From the IMG/VR virus record IMGVR_UViG_3300031886_000026, positions 1-29,487 of that record: 29,487 bases of DNA; one strand, 5' to 3'. A program made the translations under genes and the position numbers. The notes beneath the pieces were generated by a model. It did not search any database and was not told the DNA's origin. It saw only the letters and a program-made list of their open reading frames with translations. Within the stretch, counting starts at the first letter, position 1, and each line of letters opens with the position of its first letter. Below, in pieces: positions 20,501 through 27,156 of this stretch. The stretch is from a virus.

Positions 20501-23500
20501 GAACGAAGCCTTCCGAAGATTTTCCATGATACCTATTGCTCGCTTTCCCTAGCGGAGAAAATGGAAGGTGGTCCGGTACTGAAATTGGATCCCAACCCCT
20601 ATCCCAAAGCTTCTCTGCTTTGGCTGGATCGCCAAAGGACGAATAGATCTTCTTTAGGCTGGTCCTCATAATTTCGCTGGACCGTTTGGCAAGTTCTTTT
20701 TGCAGAATTTTAATTTCTTGGGATCTTACCGAAGCTAAACGATCCATTTCTCGCCAGAGATCCATATCAGAACCGGTTAATTTGGCTCTTTTGTTTGCCT
20801 TTTTTATCTTTTTGTATACTTGTCCCTGTGGACTTTTCTTCCAGAGATGTTCGGTTATTTTATCTAATTTTCCAGTTCTATCTAATGCTGAAAAAATATC
20901 ACCGGCAGGACGATCCCTTGAAGATTTTTGCTTTGCCAAGGAGATTTTAAGCCCTTCACCTACTCCTGAGCCAGACATAAAAAGATGTTTCAAATCTGTC
21001 GAGGTAGGCGCAGTCATGTCTGATATCCTAAACCCCATGCCTGGTCGATCATATCCATGAGGAGCTCCGCTCAAAGGGGCTAAATTCATCGGGATTGATT
21101 CAAACCCAGGTTTTTGCTTAATATGAGATATTAAAGTTTTGTAAGATACTCCAGAAAGCATCTTTTGCACTGCTTCGCTTTTTGTATCCAGACCAGCCAA
21201 TGAGCCCTTTGAACTTTTAAGGTTTTTATCATTGAGTGTTAACCTCATGCCGGTTGCACCGGCATTAGAGCTATCGACGGCCCCCAAAAGAAATTTATGA
21301 GTAGCCGCTTGCAATTGATTAGGACTTAAGAATTTAGTTGCAACACTAAAGGAATCAAGTATGCTCTGATCAAAAGCACCGTATTTACTATATTTATCCA
21401 ACATGCCGGGACCAAGGGTTTTCTCCCAATGAGCTAAAGATGATCTTTCCGCAAAAGGCCTATCTCTATCTACCCTGGCTTGATGCTCTTTTAATAATCT
21501 TTCGGCTATAACTTTTTCTCCCTCTGCGGCATTGGCCTCAGGACGCAGCTTTGCCTTTATCCCCTCTACTTGAGAAGAACTAAAAGGATTTCCTGAAACT
21601 TTGCTCCCTCTTAATTTTTCTTTGTAAATAATATTATGAACTAAGTCCATAAATTCAGGTGTTCTAATATTTTCGGCTGCAGCTAGGGAGCTACTCCAGT
21701 TTTTATATTCCGTGGTCCCCATGATTTCATTCTTCATGGCGTCAGTCATTTTCCAATCTTTGCCCAATTGAAGTTTGCTGGCTATTTTAGCTTCAAAATC
21801 AGTATTTTTCCATGAATGAGGTTCCTTGCGGAATATATTAGGCTGCAAAGGTTTTGGTCGAGCCATGAAGTTGGGAACAAAACCTCTGTTGGCGACAGGG
21901 AGGCCATGAACCTTAAGCATGTTCCAATCTAAACTATGAGAAGCGAAAGAAGAATAGCCCTTGGGGGGAGATCCTCCTTGAAGGTACTTTTTTACTCCTC
22001 CACGGGCCTGATCGTACCCCATGTCGTAATCATCAAGGGTCCGATATTTGCGAAGGCTTGTAAATTTTCCACCTTTTATAATGGAAAGAAATTCTTGCAA
22101 GGGCAAATTAATTTTTCCTTTCTTTATGTGATCCATCCAGCCGAGAACCGATTCTTCTCCCGTGATGCCCTTAAATCCTTTCCCACGACCCCAGGGCATG
22201 ATGCTTTGAAGGATCCTATCGTATGAAACATCTTCAAATCCAGGTCGACCCATCTTTCCTTTGTTTACCACCTGATGAAACTTAAGTCCTTCCATTTCTG
22301 CAATGTTCCGAATAATCGTATCCTGATCTACTGCGGAACGAAGGAATTCATCATCGGGATTAATCTTGAATTTCCTTCCGCCATATCGCAATCGGGCATT
22401 TTCTAGTCCAGAATATTTTATACTTGTGTATCTTTTTCCTCCTAAAGAACCACCTCCTGAAGGACCGCCGCCTGAAGAACCGCCGCCAAAAACAGACCCG
22501 AATCCTTTGCCCGGTGGTGGGCCGGGGACGTTTATTCTCATTCCATAATTCGGAACATGGCCTTTGGACCTTGGAATCGATATTAAACTATTGGGATCCA
22601 TCTTCATCCCGTGTTGGGATTTCATTAGAACCCTCCAATCATCATAGGATATATTCTTCAAGAGCTCTGGATTTTCATAAACATGACCAAGTAATCCCCC
22701 GGCCTTTTGCCCAACTCTAGACCCTCTTCCGTGTCTCCAGATAGAAGCCTGGAACTGAAGTCCCGTTTGACCACCTTCTTGGGCTACGTTAATATAAGAC
22801 TTCTCGATTTTTTTGTATTCTTTTGGGCTTATGCCTCCCAATCTACCGATATCCTTTGTGGAAAATGGCTTATTTACCGCTTGGCCCGCAGCCCTAAAAT
22901 CCACGGTAACCCTTTTAGAGGAAAACGGATCTCTGATGTTTTCATAAAATGAATTAGTTTTCATTGCCTTTTTATATTCAGACAATTTCGCTCCTCCCAT
23001 TATATCTAATGCCTTTCTACGATTTTCTGGCCAACTGCTTGCAGTGAAACTCCCCATTTTTTCTCTATGAGCCAAAGAGGCTGAAATTACATCAAGCCCG
23101 GCTTGCTCCATCGGAACTCCGGGGGAAAGAGCAGAAGATGCTAGCGCGTATTTATCAAAGGAAATGCCCAACGGACCCTTTATCTTTTGGCCAATATTGT
23201 GATAATCTTCATATGACCTTCCCCAATGTTTTAAATTTTCTGGAGAAATTTGATCTCTTAATCTCCTTAAGTTTCCCTCCATGTTCCTTTGCGAAACTTT
23301 TGGAAATCCTGCATAATTCGGAACATGGCCTTTGGCGTTCCAAAAGGCAGGGTGATTCGGTGACATATGACCGTAAGGATCCAAGGCTTTTTTCAAGACC
23401 GGGCCATGAATCATACCCAAAATATTCTTTTGATTTACGAAATGAGAAGGAAATCCTGATGGAGTATTTTTTTTGTCTAAGATTGTAGGAATAGTTAATT

Positions 23501-26500
23501 TATCATGCTTGCCATGAGGATATGCTTCTGGAACTGCAGAAGTATCCCCATATTGCTTGCGTTCAATAAGTCGTTTTAAAATAGTAGAAAAATCTCCTTT
23601 TTGTAAATCCTTAAGAGCTGTTTCATATCCGAACATCTTAGACCCACCAGTAGGCATTACCCATCCATAAGCATCATCAATTCCCATTTTAAAACTGTGG
23701 GCTTCTGCATCCGTCAAACCGTATGCTTTTTTGGCATGATTTAATAATTTCGTTTTTGGGCTGTAAAGTTCTGGGTTACCTTTGGGGTCAAACTGCGGAC
23801 CAAATTTGTATTTCGTATGAGTAATTGGTTTAATGCCGCCGGAAAGCTGTTGGAACCATTTTTCCTTAGCCATTAATTTGGTAAAACCTAAATTCCCGGG
23901 TTGGCCCACATAATTCGGAACATGGCCTTGATGCCACATTGGAAACGGGGTGCCCTTATGCGCCAAGACTTCCGATAATGTCTCAAAGGGGATATTTTCC
24001 CGTCGAGCATTGCTCCTTAAACGGTAACGCGATATGTCCTCGGCAAAAATACCGAAGGTCTTATCGGAAACAATGGGCTCCTGTCCTCTTCGGGCTCCGC
24101 TCCCAGTCCTAAGTAAATTCCCGCCTCCAGATCCGGCATCAACAATTTTTACCATTCCTTTTTTAACCATTTCCTTGGAGACCCTGCCAGTAATATCCCT
24201 TATTTTATCTCGATAATCACTTAAAGAGCCTGGACTTGCCTCGTTCAATGAAGTCCAACCCCCGGGATTGCGTGGAAGCCAATCAGAAAACTTTCTAGTT
24301 TTGTCTCCGAATGTGAAAGTTTTGGGGAGGGATTGAACTGCTTTTGTTATTTTTTCATAAGAAGATTTCGAATACATTATATTTTCGAGATTCTTGTCCC
24401 AATTGGATAATCCTGAACTAGAAACTTTACCCTGAAGACGACCAAGAACTGCGTCATTAAGTACATTGGTAAAGTTCCTAGTTTCTCCATCAGAACCTCT
24501 CCGGCGAAAAAATCTAGGCATAATCTCGCCTATATCTCGCATGTTTTTACCACTCACGAACTCTTTCCTCATCCGGCCATGCATTACAGCTTCTTTTAAA
24601 CTACTGCCAAGGCCTGTAATATTTTGTGGCATTTTCCCCGCAAGAACATCTAACCTAACCCATTCTTCAATTATTTCCTTAAAAGCATTACTTCGATGGG
24701 TTTCGTTTTCCAGAGGCCATCTTGCTCTTTTTTCTATTTCGGCAAGTGAAATCCGACTGACGGAACCATAGTTTCCAGAACCAATAAACCTTCCTTTTTT
24801 AGAAAATCCGGAGCCATGTATTCCAGAAGGATAAGCCATAGAATAATCCGATCTTTCTGGGTCTGGCATTCCTGATTTACCGGCTGGGATCTTTCTCCCT
24901 CCAATTTCTTGAGGCCCCAAAGGCTTCTTGAAGTCTACATTTCTAGGAAATCTACGAGAAGGAGAAGAAATCGGTGATAAGGAGGCATAATTCGGAACAT
25001 GACCTTTCCCAAAAAATCTTGTTTCTCCAGAAGAGTTTCTTCTGCCGAAATTCTCCCTAGCCAGTCTCTCTGCATACAATTCACTCCAAGGGGCGTTTAC
25101 ATCCAACACCCCTTCTCCTCCAGATTTTGCAAAATGTTCGGCTAATTTCTTTTTGGCAATATTTATTTCATTGGGAGTTGCTCCGCTTCCCGGTCTTAAT
25201 TTAGCCCTAAGTCCCGCTATCATATTGGGAGTAAGAGCGTAATTCGGAACAAAGCCTGTACTATATGGATTAAATCCATGAGTCTTTTCAAATGCCTTTC
25301 TATGTTGCCTCCCCGCAGGACTAGCTTTTGGAGGTCTAATTTCAGGTTGAGCCATGCCCGGATAGCGCACTACTTTTTCGGCAGTATTCATCACCGACCT
25401 ACCTTCTCCGGGGATATTAATGGCTTTTACTTTCCCAGGTCTATATCCACCCGCATATGCCCCCATCTTTTCTGCGATTTTCTCTTGAGGCAATACATAA
25501 TTAGGAACATGCCCTTCGCTTTTTCCTGGCCTAAGTGTCGGGCCAAAACCTCCTCTAACTACTGCTGGGGCAACACTCTTGGAAACAGCAGCCACTCTTG
25601 CCGCCGCCGCCGCTTGTTGCTGAAGCAATGTTAAAATAACCCTTTCTTGAGCAGCCTTATTCCCGGAAAGAGCCAGCAACTTTTGTTGCAGCCCCATATT
25701 TTGACTCAATAATTGATTAATGCTAGCTTGAACGGTTTTTTGTTTTTGGGTTTGACTGGTCAATTTCATCATTTCCAAAACGCTGCCCCCAAGGAACTTC
25801 ATCGTCATGCCCGCCAATTTCCCTAAGATGCCCACAAACAATACTAGTCCCGGACCAGTAAGAACTTTCCCCAATCCCTTCAGGAAACCCTTGGCTGCTT
25901 TTGAACCCCAATCGTCAGAATCTTTGCTTAAAGCGCTATTAAGCCATTCCGATGAATTTTTAACAACGTCGAAAACGTCTCTTATGCCGGGAGCTAAGGA
26001 AAGTTGCCCAATTGTATTGGCTAATTCCTTTACAGATATTATCGTTTCTTTTCCAAGAGAATGTAATGTTTTTTGCAGTAATATGTTTTTTCTGTGAGCT
26101 TCCCCGGAAGCATTCGACGAAACCTTTGTCGCTCTCGAAAGAAGATCAGTTTCGTTTCTTTGGTCTTTTATTAATGCTTTTAAAATATTAATCTGAAATA
26201 CTCCACCTACTTTTTCCGCAATAGAAGCTTTTGCTGCATCCCCTACTTGATCGTAAGTATCCGATAGATTCTTTAATGCCTGTATAGCAGGCAAGGTATT
26301 GCCTTGGACATCTCTAACTGCGATACCTAAATCCTCGAGTGCATTTATTGTACTACCTCTTTGTATCCTCGTAAATATTGTCTTTAAACTATTCCCGATG
26401 ACCTTACCTCCCCGAGCAGTCATTTGTTGGGCTGCGGTTACAGTCCCCAACAGTTGATCGAAATTTACCCCCGCATCTTGAGCCACTGCACCCGCTCTTG

Positions 26501-27128
26501 ATACTGCGTCAATAAGATCTTCAGTGCTAACGGCGAACCTAACGTCCACAGCAGCCATTTTGTCCAATATCTGAGTAGAAGTGAGGGAAGCGTCTGAGAA
26601 CGTATTGATAGCCGCAGTCAAGCCCTTAACCGCCTCTGCTGCATCCATCCCTGTTAGTCTTACAAGAATCAGGGCATCATTCGTTCTTTTTAGAGTCTCC
26701 TCCATGGTAAGACCCTGTCTCGCGAATTCAGTTGCGGCTTTTGATACTTCATTAAAACTTTGGGCCGTATTCTTAGCTACTCTAAATAAACCTTGGCTGA
26801 AGTCCTCAAGTTTACTAGAGCTTAATCCCATGACTACATTAATGTCAGCCATCGCCTTTTCCACTTCAACTACAGTTTTTGCTAACTCCGTGAATGCTCT
26901 TTGCACTCCGTAAATTATTCCTACCGAAGCACCGAAAGCCAATACGCGAGCATTTGAAGCCTCAAGGGATTTGTTGAACTCGCTTACCTGCCCAGTAATC
27001 TTGCCAAGGGGCCTAGAGAATTGCTTGCCATTTAGATTTACGCGCAAGCCCCGCCTATTAACGGAATTGACGGTCTTTTCAATAGACCGACGGAGCCCTC
27101 TCTCGTGAACCTGTACCTTAATCGCCAT
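11562..27128 (-). CDS. H: Giant tail tape measure protein (5188 aa)
   Basis: Residues about 60-330 form a TP901/PhageMin-type tape-measure domain, with EFARQGLTMEETLKRTNDAL, LTAAINTFSDASLT and AAQQMTARGGKVIGNSLKTI. A hydrophobic stretch lies near 420-450. Residues 539-2488 hold eleven G-[HF]-V-P-N-[YF] motifs with long inserts (separate entries). Residues about 2490-3010 are helical and Gln/Lys/Ala-rich. Hydrophobic segments occur near 3030, 3080-3110 and 3310-3400, the last Ala/Thr/Gly-rich. Residues about 3420-4750 are charged and helix-rich, as expected of the ruler. The C-terminus carries the common T-G-G-E-[YF]-V-[IM] motif twice (about 4810-4847 and 5082-5110). No lysozyme, NlpC/P60 or zinc-endopeptidase motif was seen. 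The length slightly exceeds that recalled for P74-26 (about 5000), among the longest known tails. The start has GGAAAAAGGAAT before the ATG. Confidence 0.95.
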   Translation of the reverse strand: MAIKVQVHERGLRRSIEKTVNSVNRRGLRVNLNGKQFSRPLGKITGQVSEFNKSLEASNARVLAFGASVGIIYGVQRAFTELAKTVVEVEKAMADINVVMGLSSSKLEDFSQGLFRVAKNTAQSFNEVSKAATEFARQGLTMEETLKRTNDALILVRLTGMDAAEAVKGLTAAINTFSDASLTSTQILDKMAAVDVRFAVSTEDLIDAVSRAGAVAQDAGVNFDQLLGTVTAAQQMTARGGKVIGNSLKTIFTRIQRGSTINALEDLGIAVRDVQGNTLPAIQALKNLSDTYDQVGDAAKASIAEKVGGVFQINILKALIKDQRNETDLLSRATKVSSNASGEAHRKNILLQKTLHSLGKETIISVKELANTIGQLSLAPGIRDVFDVVKNSSEWLNSALSKDSDDWGSKAAKGFLKGLGKVLTGPGLVLFVGILGKLAGMTMKFLGGSVLEMMKLTSQTQKQKTVQASINQLLSQNMGLQQKLLALSGNKAAQERVILTLLQQQAAAAARVAAVSKSVAPAVVRGGFGPTLRPGKSEGHVPNYVLPQEKIAEKMGAYAGGYRPGKVKAINIPGEGRSVMNTAEKVVRYPGMAQPEIRPPKASPAGRQHRKAFEKTHGFNPYSTGFVPNYALTPNMIAGLRAKLRPGSGATPNEINIAKKKLAEHFAKSGGEGVLDVNAPWSELYAERLARENFGRRNSSGETRFFGKGHVPNYASLSPISSPSRRFPRNVDFKKPLGPQEIGGRKIPAGKSGMPDPERSDYSMAYPSGIHGSGFSKKGRFIGSGNYGSVSRISLAEIEKRARWPLENETHRSNAFKEIIEEWVRLDVLAGKMPQNITGLGSSLKEAVMHGRMRKEFVSGKNMRDIGEIMPRFFRRRGSDGETRNFTNVLNDAVLGRLQGKVSSSGLSNWDKNLENIMYSKSSYEKITKAVQSLPKTFTFGDKTRKFSDWLPRNPGGWTSLNEASPGSLSDYRDKIRDITGRVSKEMVKKGMVKIVDAGSGGGNLLRTGSGARRGQEPIVSDKTFGIFAEDISRYRLRSNARRENIPFETLSEVLAHKGTPFPMWHQGHVPNYVGQPGNLGFTKLMAKEKWFQQLSGGIKPITHTKYKFGPQFDPKGNPELYSPKTKLLNHAKKAYGLTDAEAHSFKMGIDDAYGWVMPTGGSKMFGYETALKDLQKGDFSTILKRLIERKQYGDTSAVPEAYPHGKHDKLTIPTILDKKNTPSGFPSHFVNQKNILGMIHGPVLKKALDPYGHMSPNHPAFWNAKGHVPNYAGFPKVSQRNMEGNLRRLRDQISPENLKHWGRSYEDYHNIGQKIKGPLGISFDKYALASSALSPGVPMEQAGLDVISASLAHREKMGSFTASSWPENRRKALDIMGGAKLSEYKKAMKTNSFYENIRDPFSSKRVTVDFRAAGQAVNKPFSTKDIGRLGGISPKEYKKIEKSYINVAQEGGQTGLQFQASIWRHGRGSRVGQKAGGLLGHVYENPELLKNISYDDWRVLMKSQHGMKMDPNSLISIPRSKGHVPNYGMRINVPGPPPGKGFGSVFGGGSSGGGPSGGGSLGGKRYTSIKYSGLENARLRYGGRKFKINPDDEFLRSAVDQDTIIRNIAEMEGLKFHQVVNKGKMGRPGFEDVSYDRILQSIMPWGRGKGFKGITGEESVLGWMDHIKKGKINLPLQEFLSIIKGGKFTSLRKYRTLDDYDMGYDQARGGVKKYLQGGSPPKGYSSFASHSLDWNMLKVHGLPVANRGFVPNFMARPKPLQPNIFRKEPHSWKNTDFEAKIASKLQLGKDWKMTDAMKNEIMGTTEYKNWSSSLAAAENIRTPEFMDLVHNIIYKEKLRGSKVSGNPFSSSQVEGIKAKLRPEANAAEGEKVIAERLLKEHQARVDRDRPFAERSSLAHWEKTLGPGMLDKYSKYGAFDQSILDSFSVATKFLSPNQLQAATHKFLLGAVDSSNAGATGMRLTLNDKNLKSSKGSLAGLDTKSEAVQKMLSGVSYKTLISHIKQKPGFESIPMNLAPLSGAPHGYDRPGMGFRISDMTAPTSTDLKHLFMSGSGVGEGLKISLAKQKSSRDRPAGDIFSALDRTGKLDKITEHLWKKSPQGQVYKKIKKANKRAKLTGSDMDLWREMDRLASVRSQEIKILQKELAKRSSEIMRTSLKKIYSSFGDPAKAEKLWDRGWDPISVPDHLPFSPLGKASNRYHGKSSEGFVPNYGLVNRRNLNLKPATTSADMPNMGGLSDKATSTLLKLTGGRPEMLEAMAQAGNSLSLGNAAMMDLSMWVIEMGGKYGLPMLSNLFKGKPITKGLKADWSHSGFVPNYVYKPKPMKVGDFVHHSGKPKPGQGLGAWTQEHANAYKGNYGLRPKGEHWKWDPATKDWVWAPSGSGVFPSDTLLYSGGHVPNYAMISPGASNILRANPSFTQATVDSIKRESAFGVTPQVVAAPQLRSGTNPGLAVVNKEQEAGSLAKARKLHGGLNPRQGMAEGHVPNYATFGPGSPLTMDQVVQRLDNIATAAAAAVGAPPPQHQATAPYPGGKMGVGPWMKDIGSEWWKGAGLQKSVARAGRTDDARQAWREYKKFMSFAKGSLENTSKAIAKAGGAERLRAAGPQFQGFFREEAIKKTLGKIEGGKAMTTALKGDLTDRGIANLKTTLTQWADPTNIHSSPIRRDIARTMVPALKNLTAAVDKEYAKSVKSDPEKKQERRDKIQKQLRKQDKATLNNMARQASIDKSLRVMSQHSGFGGPGLGKKATQKLLSNMAGAFGAQHGLSDTRFLMGSQHGGVDPTTKTQRALARDFMKTVQDQGLKSSKAHLASAGFLKGGFYDTTPGSNIKSGGSALYGGVKEYTGKNPVKALESRANLAREKKLAQVHSKALENHSKALTNFNKAVKGATVIDKIRAHLPVGKLRGTGQAHEVRKARAEGIKTALTSGSIRTADNLGMGLAAQAAAAAESRAVVSSQAKQQAYMTKMEGRNLSNTQAKWVGGRYEGMGSKTLGEVRQMYGMTGAMGAAASRAPEGLKNTAKRVGGSLFNASPSMGAMGLGFALPMVAGYMASDEGKYERSDYDPSSGSFQVERDVGRQVLGPTLTAAGMGAMIAGVPGLIVGAGLGLVQGLNDLTLSVKEIAEGMEKEIQRISAGVQSGEALLPMVEKRAKAARMGDSVASDRIAGEIRNALMKITDPSIQSEMIGSISSPEAFSKILQKNSQELALRQNLSGAMLSLSEGGERGLDRAASQIGGIIFQRMEDMDKGLLSITNEFGVAQTKKSMLADLKALSIESAERSSSGLSSSEIKDLRRRAGHGTDMPGMANVGTKSGIGGMVAGALTAAAIVAGIGLLIASVGTAAPVLGAIGATGAATGTGAFGAATAMTASATTAAAGTAAAGTGTALVGTGMTAAVLAGTGIGGYLGANFDQSMAENSLATMGATQEMFDVISKLKDIGAITEEHSQFLTTAYMNSSISGLELSEAINKAIDKYEKIDEQLQLQAERVFNVTLAYDKLFANLRRQSKDIKEEGRHRAQMIGMSGQAIGSYDVLEGTKANTRKEFAFKKLQKSQSATENSTQIDLRLQLLDFMKTGALKKLSGADQEGFLKEIDKPQRPELKSITGLTDYFLNNFTYDFDLLEGLDRKNQEREINNQLAALDKIKEKDQFEQNKAFQEADAFKGLKGIGFDEYHKTIKALKTQIDSLPEDQTIAPGQAIFTKEIKLNEKNKQNLEFKKHLMDTHLDQLKTLQNNQFKELQLQEGVNSARAHMLDNINKVNSQFQLHLTQGSGEIQKQKGGVQDLMQRKALFQEEPYAFLNKTEQFESDTLLKRDILYEGQDIRKKEGVIKAKEEIQRLLSNEKLIFSLDNLRDQVDKLVVQMGGASSSQAGSLAFQLSPEDRIKAKAGALKQSKKLTSSGIVTKAEKKLESFKIIDEYLKGQKGEGAKYDKQLKASRDAIAKVGQIFPTLSGQTDWQAKTKIPEAGSVAHAYFGNNKNPLGHTNQFKDPGGLKFQQYWENNIRNQYNKAPSSGHRFLSGFKSQGGKGRGINNLITEEFAKTLASEFSGYNFSPRVPESIDPQNWGDFREDYGPYSAKTIGASRKTKRARRTSTGTNKTYADSGVSIFESRALLNEKGHKELNLKYLLEQAGKGAEAHAKAKLQGGAPLSGEEKEQYRVFESLGRAFQNLEKNHNIKAYLTKGAHKGNVDLANFLTNWEKTFGGDLENRTTLDKQAVQAMNEPKLKGAIRDILKPSHTGDLKKSDLGTGQGYSPDLLANLLSGTNLNESGLKKDLSAAILLHNQKMGEQAIKIFETINRSRVAAGLKLLNPASIPGRPAGAAVGFPVAPSATGSPPRWGGGQGLKAYEDATVAQQEEAKRANFMKNINTAVMTEGFSVANFETAISEMQSMQSSEDLEQHLQNILTQNKGLKVFQVNSIKNLQSVLSSARETMEQDHQRDIRELMTSVKKFKYFQSPAALWGKQMQEAINVFDASRGKDFNKDKIQESFEAGAVGKDVGILAKWGQASKAAEVAKRSDLTTNLEKKQLESEAKRFTISVGASMESTKGKPIDMGPDAWRGFYKAPSKDPYMKTTTAAGLFGGTVVKNELDDAKYKAAIGRAEEEAKQAAKDAQYTPFSFNLDTLDKPVELKTFEEAEKWNKENSGFLSSQITKAKQAIEVQQEGLAKRNVSDADIYERKGEAAGLKKLDEEVAYLNEIMQKLNQSLERNTPRDKGFGTEFMTNMSRGLGIGFAEVQNQAEEIYTRLGIQLPTALRDGLTDAMMLAVEGADELGDRLKEIGTGFLKIIQRAFLESAASRVVGALGLNSGGKVVGGSGVKDDVPAVLTGGEYVINRRSAQMYGYGFLEKLNRGEAQGFARGGAVNMNITAGRAAEREEYTDENKKYGDVTKYKTIKKGRAIDRRMSGFAIDNDPLIAKMFKDQESQFGEDLRTKEMLKDREKAKKQAKKNRKHMLLQLAAAAGIAYTVKKVTAWAQKTKTYKKWSGRKFERRARRELDAGRGVKIEGNGQTYRHPDKKARTDERAHLEKLYDNGRGEHEMLRYAQRNGIGMDYSRGAMQNPLTRERPPFHQQVTLKRNSGGAIPSQANSLLTGGEFVMGSSAVNKYGTGFMSRLNSGSVSRHSEGGLVGSSGGSASNTNNDINITVNVDKSGGTQDTEVAGNSANEEKILAKKIKTAVLDVINDQRRVGGSLRG
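16910..17200 (-). repeat. Ala/Thr/Gly-rich low-complexity hydrophobic region
   Basis: Tape-measure residues about 3310-3405 begin with a strongly hydrophobic stretch (MVAGALTAAAIVAGIGLLIA) and continue as repeated A-A-A-G-T units. The DNA contains a perfect tandem duplication of GTTCCTGCTGCCGCA at 16987-17001 and 17002-17016. Together with hydrophobic segments near residues 3030 and 3080-3110, it could insert into a membrane when the tape measure leaves the tail, as proposed for other tape measures. Confidence 0.75.
22437..22535 (-). repeat. Glycine/serine-rich linker in the tape measure
   Basis: Residues about 1532-1564 are almost entirely Gly, Ser and Pro (PGPPPGKGFG, then SGGGPSGGGSLGG), written with a repeated plus-strand CCGCCTGAAGAA-like unit. 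It lies just after VPNY motif 6 and precedes an unassigned insert (about 1565-1748). It looks like a flexible tether for that insert. Confidence 0.8.
22719..23231 (-). other. Embedded domain resembling a standalone phage protein family (residues 1300-1470)
   Basis: The interval between motifs 5 and 6 contains, in order: Y-x-x-Y-H-N-I-G (about 1306-1313), A-L-S-P (1333-1336), R-K-A-L-D-I-M-G-G (1371-1379), K-x-x-S-F-Y-E-N-I (about 1390-1398), V-T-V-D-F (1407-1411), Y-K-K-I-E-K-S-Y-I-N-V-A (1438-1449) and Q-F-Q-A-S-I-W (1458-1464). I associate this ordered set with small standalone phage and bacterial proteins of unknown function, annotated I believe as DUF7178; the name is from memory. The presence of the whole pattern suggests an intact inserted domain rather than ruler helix. 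Confidence 0.5.
24114..24797 (-). other. Protein-kinase-like region within the tape measure (residues 778-1005)
   Basis: Between VPNY motifs 3 and 4 the order of elements suits a kinase-like fold. A glycine-rich loop reads GRFIGSGNYGSV (G783, G785, G788, V790). A helix follows with FKEIIEEWVRL (816-826). A hinge-like segment reads KEFVSGKNMRDI (855-866). Then V-K-I-V-D-A-G (993-999) stands where the kinase D-F-G is expected. I cannot find a clear H-R-D-type catalytic loop or an unambiguous VAIK lysine. It may be degenerate, metal-binding only, or a chance resemblance. If real, it would be a passenger rather than part of the length ruler. Confidence 0.4.
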
Positions 27129-27156
27129 ATTCCTTTTTCCTTATATCTATATACAC

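Larger units (their letters stand above)
19665..25514 (-). repeat. Eleven G-[HF]-V-P-N-[YF] motifs in the tape measure
   Basis: The motif begins at residues 539, 625, 709, 1068, 1267, 1523, 1749, 2207, 2313, 2396 and 2483 (DNA 25514, 25256, 25004, 23927, 23330, 22562, 21884, 20510, 20192, 19943 and 19682, each 18 bp). Spacings are 86, 84, 359, 199, 256, 226, 458, 106, 83 and 87 residues. A basic period near 85 is therefore interrupted by larger inserts in the middle. The residue before the motif is usually small or charged (K, E, T, S, Q, R, G), and the one after is often A or V. At DNA level the plus strand reads close to ATAATTCGGAACATGGCC in most copies. The linkers after residues 539 and 2396 resemble linkers I recall from aquatic viral tape measures, but I know no named family. 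Confidence 0.93.

Noticed and set aside
19665-25514. Short repeated DNA near ATAATTCGGAACATGGCC as a CRISPR array or protein-binding sites
   Set aside because: Spacing is irregular and always a multiple of three, copies are in frame, and third-base changes keep the peptide. It is a protein repeat.
11562-27128. Peptidoglycan hydrolase domain in the tape measure
   Set aside because: I looked for NlpC/P60, lysozyme and zinc-endopeptidase motifs and saw none; the His in G-H-V-P-N-Y is often replaced by Phe, so it is not catalytic.
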